Position numbers and translations under genes: made by a program. From an uncultured Sphingobium sp. (GTDB lineage Bacteria > Pseudomonadota > Alphaproteobacteria > Sphingomonadales > Sphingomonadaceae), in the NCBI GenBank assembly GCA_946479185.1, contig CAMLFF010000191.1:1-6422 (forward strand): a DNA stretch of 6,422 nucleotides, in the 5' to 3' direction. Every line of letters starts with the position of its first letter. Within the stretch, counting starts at the first letter, position 1. Below are positions 1 to 5,115 of this stretch, one piece after another. Under the pieces are notes generated by a model. It was not told the origin of the DNA, did no database searches, and saw nothing but the letters and a program-made list of their open reading frames with translations.

Positions 1-1
1 G

Positions 2-193
2 AGCTACCTCATCACGCCAAGCGTGGCGCGCCACGCGGTGAACATCCCGCCCGCGCTGGTGCTGGGAGCGCAGATCATGTTCGGGAGCTTGTTCGGCATA
101 TTGGGGCTGGCGCTGGCTGACCCGATGCTGGCGATGATCAAAGTGATGCTGGAAGAGCGTGCGAAGAAGCGCGTGGCGGCCAAAGAGGGTTGA
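2..193 (+). CDS. AI-2E family transporter (PerM/YdiK-like), C-terminal fragment
   Basis: This is the last 63 codons of a reading frame that enters from the left edge and stops at 191-193 (TGA). The segment reads NIPPALVLGAQIMFGSLFG followed by ILGLALADPMLAMIKVMLEER. This matches the last membrane region of AI-2E/PerM family multi-pass inner-membrane proteins: a 'PP' turn, a hydrophobic hairpin with 'G.LFG..GL.LA.P', then a charged cytoplasmic tail, here EERAKKRVAAKEG. Family members are proposed exporters or ion antiporters; the substrate here cannot be told. The start, promoter and most of the protein lie outside the window. Two small hairpins follow the stop codon closely. The family call is fairly secure from the C-terminal motif; the function is not. 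Confidence 0.8.
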   Translation, partial: SYLITPSVARHAVNIPPALVLGAQIMFGSLFGILGLALADPMLAMIKVMLEERAKKRVAAKEG

Positions 194-197
194 GCTG

Positions 198-237
198 GAC
201 CGATTGCTGGTCGGTCGAAGAGCGAGACGCCGCGTCT
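198..237 (+). terminator. Paired stem-loops just after the transporter stop
   Basis: Five bases after the transporter stop codon, GACCGA (198-203) pairs with TCGGTC (211-216) around a 7-nt loop. AGACG (225-229) then pairs with CGTCT (233-237) around a 3-nt loop. Neither stem is followed by a T-run, so this is not a classic intrinsic terminator. It could protect the mRNA 3' end or assist Rho-dependent termination. The pairing is seen in the sequence; the role is inferred. Confidence 0.25.
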
Positions 238-270
238 GCTGGCCCCACCTGATAGATCCCCTGCAACATG

Positions 271-294
271 CATCCTCGCGAATGCGGTGACCCA
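271..294 (+). repeat. Degenerate copy of intergenic repeat
   Basis: CATCCTCGCGAATGCGG matches the core of the repeat at 344-375 apart from one base, then diverges (TGACCCA instead of GGATCCA). It is the first of three copies in the same orientation, starting roughly 35 nt apart. Confidence 0.6.
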
Positions 295-309
295 TCGGGC
301 ATCTTCACC

Positions 310-338
310 CTTCGTCATCCTTGCACACGCGGAGGCCC
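310..338 (+). repeat. Degenerate copy of intergenic repeat
   Basis: It begins CTTCGTCATCCT, identical to the next copy, then continues TGCACACGCGGAGGCCC with six differences from that copy over the aligned 29 nt. It lies directly before the best-preserved forward copy. Confidence 0.6.
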
Positions 339-343
339 TCACT

Positions 344-375
344 TCGTCATCCTCGCGAACGCGGGGATCCAGTCG
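344..375 (+). repeat. Well-preserved intergenic repeat, forward copy
   Basis: This 32-nt unit runs from TCGTCATCCTCGCGAA to GCGGGGATCCAGTCG. It matches the reverse complement of 617-648 at 31 of 32 positions. The core resembles a dispersed intergenic repeat that I recall as abundant in sphingomonad and other alphaproteobacterial genomes, often translated spuriously as 'LDPRLREDDE' or 'WIPAFAGMT'. The repeat itself is seen; its genome-wide abundance is recalled and was not tested. Confidence 0.75.
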
Positions 376-482
376 GCGCATGGCTGGGAACCGGGACTAG
401 GAGTGGAACTCGACCAGGCTAGGCCAGCTTCGCGGACCAACGGCTCATGATCTGGCGCGTTGCGATGGGATTTATCTCCGCT

Positions 483-514
483 GCCGGCCCTCGCGTTCGA
501 GGGTGACGGCCGGC
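483..514. other. GC-rich hairpin
   Basis: CCCTCG (488-493) pairs perfectly with CGAGGG (498-503) around a CGTT loop. The flanking GCCGG (483-487) can pair with CCGGC (510-514) if TGACGG (504-509) is bulged out. It sits about midway between the inverted repeat copies. No T-run follows, so it is not an obvious terminator. Confidence 0.4.
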
Positions 515-616
515 GGGTGACCGGAAGCTGGGACTGCGGATGAGTTTGACCGGGGGTGTCACTTAAGCGACGCCCAGTCGGTCATAATTGCAATCTTGTA
601 AGGATTTGCATCGTTG

Positions 617-648
617 CGACTGGATCCCCGCCTTCGCGAGGATGACGA
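617..648 (-). repeat. Well-preserved intergenic repeat, inverted copy
   Basis: CGACTGGATCCCCGCC followed by TTCGCGAGGATGACGA is the reverse complement of 344-375 with one mismatch. With that copy it brackets a 241-nt segment (376-616), giving a large inverted-repeat arrangement. Confidence 0.75.
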
Positions 649-770
649 GGTGCGTGGGTTCACCCACAGGGCATCTGGCGGGAGAGGCGCTTTTGCGCTC
701 TTCTTCGCCCAAATGAGATCAAAAGCGCAAAGCCCTGCCCAACGCGAGCAGCGCGCCCTCCCAAATCAGC

Positions 771-1313
771 TCAAGGCTGGACGGGCGGTGGACCTTGCTG
801 CTGGCCCTGCTGCTGCTGCATCATCTGCTGCATTTGCATCATTTGCTGGGCTTCCATCACCTCGGCGCGGGTTTTGAACTCGAGCAGGGTGATTTCGAAC
901 TGGAGCGGGGAATTGGCGGGGATCACGCCGCCAGCGGGCGGGTTCGCGCCATAGGCGAGCTCGGCAGGGATCCACGCACGCAGCTTGCCGCCGCGCTTGA
1001 GCAGCGTCACCGCCTCGGCAAAGCCGGGAACGGTGGAGCCAATTTCCATCGGCGCGTTGGCGTTCTCATCGAACACCGTGCCATCGGGCAGCGAGCCCTT
1101 ATAGGCGAGGAGCGCGAAATCCTCTTGGGTCGGGCTCGGGCCCGTACCCTGCGTCACCATCTGGTAACGCAGGCCGCTGGGCGTGCTGCCAAATTGCTGG
1201 CTGCCCGCCCAGGCGAGAACGAGAGCGACCGCCGCCACGAGAATCATCGCGAGCCAGAAGCGACGGACGGAACCCCGCCGAATGGGCTGCAATGGAACCG
1301 CCGTGATCGACAT
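771..1313 (-). CDS. Membrane-anchored FKBP-type peptidyl-prolyl cis-trans isomerase
   Basis: 180 aa. FKBP enzymes interconvert cis and trans Xaa-Pro bonds during protein folding. Residues 1-18 are a basic N-terminus, 19-37 one hydrophobic segment (FWLAMILVAAVALVLAWAG), about 47-146 the FKBP domain, and about 150-180 a Gln/Met/Pro tail. FKBP12 active-site equivalents seen are Y71 (Y26), F81-D82 (F36-D37), V95 (V55), F98 in place of W59, Y121 in 'LAYG' (Y82) and F139 (F99). The single N-terminal helix suggests a catalytic domain in the periplasm, anchored by a signal anchor. The start is the ATG at 1313: AAGGA lies 7 nt before it. An in-frame TTG 18 nt further upstream overlaps that ribosome binding site and is less likely. 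The gene lies downstream of rpsU on the same strand, so the two may be co-transcribed. The family is certain; catalytic activity is likely. Confidence 0.92.
   Translation of the reverse strand: MSITAVPLQPIRRGSVRRFWLAMILVAAVALVLAWAGSQQFGSTPSGLRYQMVTQGTGPSPTQEDFALLAYKGSLPDGTVFDENANAPMEIGSTVPGFAEAVTLLKRGGKLRAWIPAELAYGANPPAGGVIPANSPLQFEITLLEFKTRAEVMEAQQMMQMQQMMQQQQGQQQGPPPVQP
793..859 (-). repeat. CTG/CAT-rich triplet tract encoding a Gln/Met tail
   Basis: The plus strand is a run of imperfect CTG, TTG and CAT triplets. On the coding (minus) strand it gives about 22 residues of Q and M, with one E and one G, at the end of the FKBP protein. It is an imperfect simple-sequence tract that could vary in length by replication slippage. 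The low complexity is seen; variability is inferred. Confidence 0.6.
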
Positions 1314-1350
1314 GGCCGCTTCCTTCTTCAAACAATATCAGAAAAGTCAG

Positions 1351-1370
1351 GTCCGGCCGGATAGCCGGAC
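1351..1370 (-). terminator. Hairpin between rpsU and the FKBP gene (possible attenuator)
   Basis: GTCCGGC (1351-1357) and GCCGGAC (1364-1370) form a perfect 7-bp stem with a 6-nt loop, beginning 7 nt after the rpsU stop. Reading along the minus strand it is followed by CTGACTTTTCTG, a short and slightly displaced T-run. It could be a weak terminator that lets part of the transcription continue into the FKBP gene, or an mRNA-stabilising 3' structure for rpsU. Confidence 0.45.
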
Positions 1371-1377
1371 ACGCAAC

Positions 1378-1584
1378 TTACCGTGCGCCGTCACGCTCAG
1401 CGCGCTTGCGCTCAAGCTTGCGGGCACGACGGATGGCAGCAGCCTTCTCACGTGCGCGCTTCTCGGACGGCTTCTCGAAGTGACGACGAAGCTTCATCTC
1501 ACGATAAACGCCTTCACGCTGCAGCTTCTTCTTGAGCGCCCGCAGCGCCTGGTCGACGTTATTGTCGCGCACGATGATTTGCAT
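1378..1584 (-). CDS. rpsU: 30S ribosomal protein bS21
   Basis: 68 aa, the usual length for alphaproteobacterial bS21. The protein binds the 30S platform near the anti-Shine-Dalgarno end of 16S rRNA and takes part in translation initiation. It begins [20 protein letters not shown], followed by [20 protein letters not shown], and ends in a very basic Arg/Lys helix ([20 protein letters not shown]) that contacts rRNA. The start at 1584 is chosen from this conserved N-terminus. The frame stays open upstream, with another ATG at 1617, but that would add residues ([11 protein letters not shown]) foreign to the family and has no ribosome binding site. Before the chosen start there is only a weak GACGAG/GGAG signal. 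The FKBP gene follows 64 nt after the stop, and the 5'-nucleotidase gene ends 179 nt upstream. Confidence 0.97.
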   Translation of the reverse strand: MQIIVRDNNVDQALRALKKKLQREGVYREMKLRRHFEKPSEKRAREKAAAIRRARKLERKRAERDGAR

Positions 1585-1707
1585 AAGCTCGTCAGACTCC
1601 GATTCTACCGCTGGCATGATGCCGACCACGTATCGCGGCCAGACCATCAACATTGCCCAAAAACAACATACGCCGCGACAGGAAGTCACGGCGACATGGC
1701 GGTGCCC

Positions 1708-1734
1708 ATATCAGGGACATGTTAAGGGATCAAG
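1708..1734 (-). promoter_or_regulatory. Candidate promoter for rpsU
   Basis: On the minus strand, CTTGAT (1729-1734) is followed after 15 nt by TGATAT (1708-1713). This loosely resembles alphaproteobacterial housekeeping promoters (CTTGAC and CTATAT-like boxes), but the spacing is short. It lies in the 179-nt gap between the 5'-nucleotidase stop and the rpsU start, where an rpsU promoter is expected. The match is weak. Confidence 0.2.
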
Positions 1735-1763
1735 ACCGGAAAGCCTCTGTGGCCCCCGCAAAA

Positions 1764-3509
1764 TCAATGCGGTGTTAGATTGCGGACGCGGTCCAGCGCA
1801 GGTGGCTGCCTGAGTATATCGCCCGAGACATAGGCTTCAAGCGCCTCTACATCGACTGTGCCATCGGCAAGCACAGGCCCATCGGCAAAAGCGGTGAAGC
1901 CATCCCCGCCCTGCGCGATGAAATTGTTCATGGCGACGCGATAGAGCGAATCATCGCGCAGCGGCACGCCGTTCAGGCTCATCTCAAGCACGCGCTGCCC
2001 GGCGGGTCGGCTAGCGTCATAACTATATGAAAAGCCGTTTGAAACGCTCAGCAACATCGGGTTTTCCCGCATGAATTGCCCCTCCAGCGCTGCCCTGATC
2101 TGCGCGCCTGTGAGCTGCTTGACCATCAATGTGTTGCTGAACGGCTGGGCGGAATAGATATCGCCAAAACGCACCTTGCCATCCGCCGTCGGTACGATCG
2201 GTGCGCGCAGGCCGCCGCGGTTCATGAAGGCAAATTGCGCGCCACCCTTGTCAGCTGCGCGCGTCGCCTCGAACTGAGCATCGGCGATGAGGTTGCCGAG
2301 CGTGCTTTGGTCGCTCGCGTCATTGGTCGCATTCACTTCCGCCGTGAGCCGCCCGACGACTCGCTCCTGCCGATCTTTGGCTGCCATCCGGTAGCGCGAC
2401 ACCAGGTTTGCAATCTCAGGCTGCGCGGCATCGTCAGCCGGGCGCTGATCCACGACGACATTCTCGGCCTGCTTGCTCACCAGCCGCCGCGCTTCGACAT
2501 CATAATCCAGCGTGATGCGCGTGAGCATCATGCCATAAAGACCGGCGCTGGTGACGAGGAGCGGCCGGGCCGGGTCCGCCGTGCGGAAATTGCAGACATA
2601 ATCCTTGTGGGTGTGGCCGGTGATGACCAGATCGAAGGCGGGATCGAGCTTGGCGAGGATCGCCGGGAGCGCGCCGGTCATCGCCGCGCAATCGCTCTTG
2701 TCGCCGGGGCCGGTCATATAGCCGCCCTCATGGAGAAGGATCGCAAACACGTCCGCCCCGGCAGCGCGCATCGCCGGGAGCGCGGCGTTGGCCGCCTCGG
2801 CCTCTGCGGAAAAGCGCAGATTTGGGACGGCGAGCGGCGCGACGATTTGCGGCGTGCCTTCCAGCGTCATGCCGACAAAGCCGATCTTCACGCTTTTGCC
2901 GCCAATCTCGAAGCTCTTGATGCCGAAGGACGGGAAGAGCTTGCTGCCATCGATTGGCTGCACATTGGCGGCAAGGAAGCCGAAGCGGGCGCCCGGAAAG
3001 TCCGGCATCACCTGGCATGGCTCCATTTTCGTGAACTTGGCGCAACCGCCGCCCTGCATGCGCTTGAGTTCATCGGGGCCGCGATCAAACTCATGATTGC
3101 CCACCGCATTGAAGTCGATCCCCACGGTATTCATCACGCGCACGGTCGGCTCGTCGAGGAACAGGCCGGACATGAGGGGCGATGCGCTGATCATGTCCCC
3201 TGCCGAAACGACAGCACTGTTGGGATTGTCGGCGCGCAAGCGATTCACCGCCTGCGCAAAATGCACTGCGCCACCAGCCTTTACGCGCGGCGCATCGTCT
3301 GCCGCGCCGGGTAGAGACAGCGTCTGATCGTCCGCGCCGATATGGCCGTGAAAATCGTTGAAGGCGATGATCTGAAGCTTGGCGATGGATGAGGGTGCCG
3401 TTGAGGTTTGGGGCGCGCCATCAGGATGTGCGCAGCCGCTTACAATCAACAGGGCCGCGGGGACGAGCCAGCGCATCTTCTTCAACGTCACTTGTTCAAC
3501 CTTCATCAT
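1764..3509 (-). CDS. Lipoprotein bifunctional metallophosphatase/5'-nucleotidase (UshA family)
   Basis: 581 aa. Members hydrolyse nucleotides or nucleotide sugars outside the cytoplasm to recover nucleosides and phosphate. The N-terminus is a lipoprotein signal with lipobox VSGC (C26), so the protein is likely anchored in the outer membrane or periplasm. The metallophosphatase domain (about 44-340) has all metal motifs: D52 and H54 in 'FNDFHGH', D105 in 'SAGD', 'GNHE' at 137-140, H260 in 'LLHEGG', and H299/H301 in 'GHTH'. The C-terminal nucleotide-binding domain (about 385-560) has 'GNLIAD' 405-410, 'NRGGLR' 430-435, F457 and 'GGDGF' 534-538. C156/C165 and C274/C306 could form disulfides. The start is uncertain: the two adjacent ATGs (3509, 3506) lack a close ribosome binding site. 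A GTG at 3491 sits 8 nt after AAGG and would still leave a full 20-residue lipoprotein signal. The gene is divergent from the aldolase. The precise substrate is unknown. Confidence 0.93.
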   Translation of the reverse strand: MMKVEQVTLKKMRWLVPAALLIVSGCAHPDGAPQTSTAPSSIAKLQIIAFNDFHGHIGADDQTLSLPGAADDAPRVKAGGAVHFAQAVNRLRADNPNSAVVSAGDMISASPLMSGLFLDEPTVRVMNTVGIDFNAVGNHEFDRGPDELKRMQGGGCAKFTKMEPCQVMPDFPGARFGFLAANVQPIDGSKLFPSFGIKSFEIGGKSVKIGFVGMTLEGTPQIVAPLAVPNLRFSAEAEAANAALPAMRAAGADVFAILLHEGGYMTGPGDKSDCAAMTGALPAILAKLDPAFDLVITGHTHKDYVCNFRTADPARPLLVTSAGLYGMMLTRITLDYDVEARRLVSKQAENVVVDQRPADDAAQPEIANLVSRYRMAAKDRQERVVGRLTAEVNATNDASDQSTLGNLIADAQFEATRAADKGGAQFAFMNRGGLRAPIVPTADGKVRFGDIYSAQPFSNTLMVKQLTGAQIRAALEGQFMRENPMLLSVSNGFSYSYDASRPAGQRVLEMSLNGVPLRDDSLYRVAMNNFIAQGGDGFTAFADGPVLADGTVDVEALEAYVSGDILRQPPALDRVRNLTPH

Positions 3510-3578
3510 GGAGTCGCGCTGCCTCTTAGCAAATCAGCCGAGACAGTGCCGTGACACGACATAGCCCGTCCGAGCCCC

Positions 3579-3607
3579 TCGACATTTAGCGATCCCCTTC
3601 GCATGAT
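3579..3607 (+). promoter_or_regulatory. Candidate sigma-70-type promoter for the aldolase gene
   Basis: TCGACA (3579-3584, 5 of 6 to TTGACA) and CATGAT (3602-3607, 4 of 6 to TATAAT) are separated by exactly 17 nt. The -10 box lies about 40 nt before the aldolase ATG, inside the 138-nt divergent gap shared with the 5'-nucleotidase. It is a sequence match only. Confidence 0.35.
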
Positions 3608-3647
3608 GCCAGCAAAGCCGGGATAGAGCGGCATCAGGAGAGAGAGC

Positions 3648-4406
3648 ATGGCGACAGCGCTAAAACCATCCACCATCAGCGATGCGGAATTGCAAGCAAG
3701 GCAGCAGCTGGCCGCCTGTTACCGCATCTTCGCGCATATGGGCTGGGATGAGCTGATCTATAATCATATCTCGCTGCGCATTCCGGGGGAGGATCATGCC
3801 TTCCTCATCAATCCCTTCGGCCTGCATTATTCGGAGGTGAAGGCCTCCAACCTCGTGAAGATCGATATCGACGGCAATAAGCTGGATGACAGCCCCCACC
3901 CCGTCAATCGCGCGGGCTTCGTGCAGCACAGCCTGTTCCACCGGCACATCCCGGATGCGCACTGCATCATCCATACGCATACGACGGCGGGCATGGCCGT
4001 CTCCTCCACCCATGAGGGGCTGCTGCCGACCAATTTCTATGCAGGCTTTCTGGTCGGCAATGTCGCTTATCATGATTTTGAAGGCGTCACCGTGCGCGAC
4101 GAGGAAGGGACGCGACTCATTGCGAGCCTTGGCGACAAACGCTTCATGATCCTGCGCAATCATGGCCTGCTGGTGATGGCGCAGAGCATTCCGGAAGCGT
4201 TCCTGCGCTATTATGTGTTCGAGCGAGCCTGCCAGATTCAGGTGGCAACACAGTCGGCAGGCACCCCGCTGCTCATTCCGCAGGATGTGCTGGATGTGCA
4301 TCAGCGCGACATGTTCTCGGCCATTCCTGCCGATCGCTTCGGCGCGCTGGATTTCGCGGCGATGGTGCGGATGATCGACAAGATCGATACGAGCTGGCGT
4401 GACTGA
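3648..4406 (+). CDS. Class II aldolase/adducin family protein
   Basis: 252 aa, full length. The family includes zinc-dependent L-fuculose-phosphate and related aldolases, epimerases, decarboxylases and non-catalytic adducin heads. Zinc ligands are present: H109 and H111 in 'IIHTHT' and H172 in 'RNHG'. 'INPFGLHYSEVKASNLVKID' (54-73) matches the phosphate-loop/catalytic segment, with E63 in the position of the catalytic acid of FucA. The intact ligand set argues for a metal-dependent enzyme rather than a dead adducin fold. The N-terminal segment 'LAACYRIFAHMGWDELIYNHISLRIP' is of the cytosolic bacterial adducin-like subgroup whose substrates are mostly unassigned. No signal peptide is seen. The start is supported by AGGAG (3636-3640) 7 nt before the ATG. 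The [2Fe-2S] protein gene begins 40 nt after the stop and may share the transcript. The substrate cannot be named. Confidence 0.92.
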   Translation: MATALKPSTISDAELQARQQLAACYRIFAHMGWDELIYNHISLRIPGEDHAFLINPFGLHYSEVKASNLVKIDIDGNKLDDSPHPVNRAGFVQHSLFHRHIPDAHCIIHTHTTAGMAVSSTHEGLLPTNFYAGFLVGNVAYHDFEGVTVRDEEGTRLIASLGDKRFMILRNHGLLVMAQSIPEAFLRYYVFERACQIQVATQSAGTPLLIPQDVLDVHQRDMFSAIPADRFGALDFAAMVRMIDKIDTSWRD

Positions 4407-4446
4407 TCTGGCGTCAGCATCGCGAGGGCGTTAGGGCTGGCCCGGC

Positions 4447-4992
4447 ATGACCAAATTCACCGTCAACGATCGCCCGATTGAATATCGGATGGACCCAATG
4501 ACGCCCTTGTTGTGGGCGCTGCGCGATGCGTCCAACCTCACCGGCACCAAATATGGCTGCGGCACGGGGGATTGCGGGGCCTGCACGGTGGATGTGGATG
4601 GACAGGCGATCCGCTCCTGCCAGATCAGCATTGCGGGACTGGAAGGGCGTTTCGTCACGACGATCGAAGGCCTATCGGCAGATCGCAGCCATCCGGTCCA
4701 ACAGGCCTGGGCGGCGCAGAGCGTGCCCCAGTGCGGCTATTGCCAGTCCGGCATGATCATGACCGCCTCGGTGCTCTTGCGGCGGAACAACAATCCCAGT
4801 GACGCGGATATCGATGCCGCGATGACCAATATCTGCCGCTGCGGCACATATCCGCGCATCCGCGAGGCGATCAAGCAGGCCGGGCGGATCATGCGGGATG
4901 AGGAGCGCGTGGCGGCGGCCCCTGCCCCCGGCATCGCCCCTGCGGATGCAGCGCGCCGCGTGCCGGGATTGACGCCGCCAGCTGCGGATTAA
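4447..4992 (+). CDS. (2Fe-2S)-binding small subunit of a molybdenum hydroxylase, IorA-like
   Basis: 181 aa. Small subunits of the xanthine oxidase family pass electrons from the molybdenum cofactor in a large partner through two [2Fe-2S] clusters. Both sites are complete. The ferredoxin-like domain has C38, C43, C46 and C58 (C-x4-C-x2-C-x11-C), and the helical domain has C96-x2-C99 and C130-x-C132 (CGYC and CRC). This order and length fit the isoquinoline 1-oxidoreductase alpha-subunit type. Residues after about 150 form an Ala/Pro-rich tail (VAAAPAPGIAPADAARRVPG), an extension beyond the conserved core. No ribosome binding site of note precedes the ATG; TAGGGC lies about 12 nt away. A large subunit would normally follow, but the next gene (from 5107/5116) is an unrelated secreted protein. 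It may work with a partner encoded elsewhere, or be a remnant. The aldolase is 40 nt upstream. Confidence 0.93.
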   Translation: MTKFTVNDRPIEYRMDPMTPLLWALRDASNLTGTKYGCGTGDCGACTVDVDGQAIRSCQISIAGLEGRFVTTIEGLSADRSHPVQQAWAAQSVPQCGYCQSGMIMTASVLLRRNNNPSDADIDAAMTNICRCGTYPRIREAIKQAGRIMRDEERVAAAPAPGIAPADAARRVPGLTPPAAD

Positions 4993-5025
4993 GCGCGTGC
5001 CAAGGTGGGACATGCTTTCGCAATG

Positions 5026-5053
5026 CTGTCACTCATGTTCAGAGATGTGACAG
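5026..5053. promoter_or_regulatory. Inverted repeat CTGTCAC-N14-GTGACAG, candidate operator
   Basis: CTGTCAC (5026-5032) and GTGACAG (5047-5053) are a perfect 7-bp inverted repeat with centres 21 bp apart, about two helical turns. It lies 63 nt before the preferred start of the RcnB-like gene. That geometry suits a dimeric regulator binding one face of the DNA. It could instead form an RNA hairpin with a 14-nt loop. The regulator is unknown. Confidence 0.4.
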
Positions 5054-5080
5054 TCGCATTAACTTAAACGGGCATTCATG

Positions 5081-5096
5081 GGCGAAAAGGTTCGCC
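5081..5096 (+). other. Hairpin next to the ribosome binding site of the RcnB-like gene
   Basis: GGCGAA (5081-5086) pairs with TTCGCC (5091-5096) around AAGG. The stem ends 5 nt before AGAGGA (5102-5107), the likely ribosome binding site. The following TTCTT is too short for a confident terminator of the upstream gene. A 5'-UTR structure affecting translation or mRNA stability is equally possible. Confidence 0.35.
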
Positions 5097-5115
5097 TTCT
5101 TAGAGGATGTTCGAG

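Larger units (their letters stand above)
194..770. other. 577-nt gene-free region with repeats and hairpins
   Basis: No credible gene is seen between the transporter stop and the FKBP stop codon, so two converging transcription units end here. Short open frames in the region have no family features and read through the repeats. The stretch holds two stem-loops after the transporter, three direct copies of a roughly 30-nt repeat (271-294, 310-338, 344-375), one inverted copy (617-648), a GC-rich hairpin at 483-514, and a spaced inverted repeat GCGCTTTT (687-694) / AAAAGCGC (721-728). The last lies in the 3' flank of the FKBP gene and has no following T-run in either direction. Nothing else was recognised. 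Confidence 0.75.

Noticed and set aside
271..375. Three similar units at roughly 35-nt steps, suggesting a CRISPR array
   Set aside because: The copies differ from each other at many positions, the gaps between them are only about 5-16 nt, and an inverted copy exists. This fits a dispersed intergenic repeat, not an array.
4..381. A 125-codon minus-strand frame starting MRRLDPRVREDDE
   Set aside because: Its start is the translated intergenic repeat, and its end is antisense to the transporter C-terminus. It has no ribosome binding site or family features.
541..600. CATAAT at 583-588 as a promoter -10 box
   Set aside because: No acceptable -35 box lies 16-18 nt upstream, and no gene follows on the plus strand.
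687..728. GCGCTTTT / AAAAGCGC inverted repeat as a terminator for the FKBP gene
   Set aside because: The 8-bp arms enclose a 26-nt loop, and no T-run follows in the minus direction, so it is not a convincing intrinsic terminator.
795..1364. A 189-codon plus-strand frame beginning with a Leu/His-rich run
   Set aside because: It is the complement of the FKBP Gln/Met tail and domain. The Leu/His run is just the reverse reading of CAG/ATG codons.
2076..3314. A 412-codon open frame on the plus strand
   Set aside because: It lies wholly antisense to the 5'-nucleotidase, whose catalytic motifs are complete. The translation has no recognisable family pattern and is typical of high-GC antisense frames.
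3660..4301. A 213-codon open frame on the minus strand
   Set aside because: Antisense to the class II aldolase gene, which has its zinc ligands and a good ribosome binding site.
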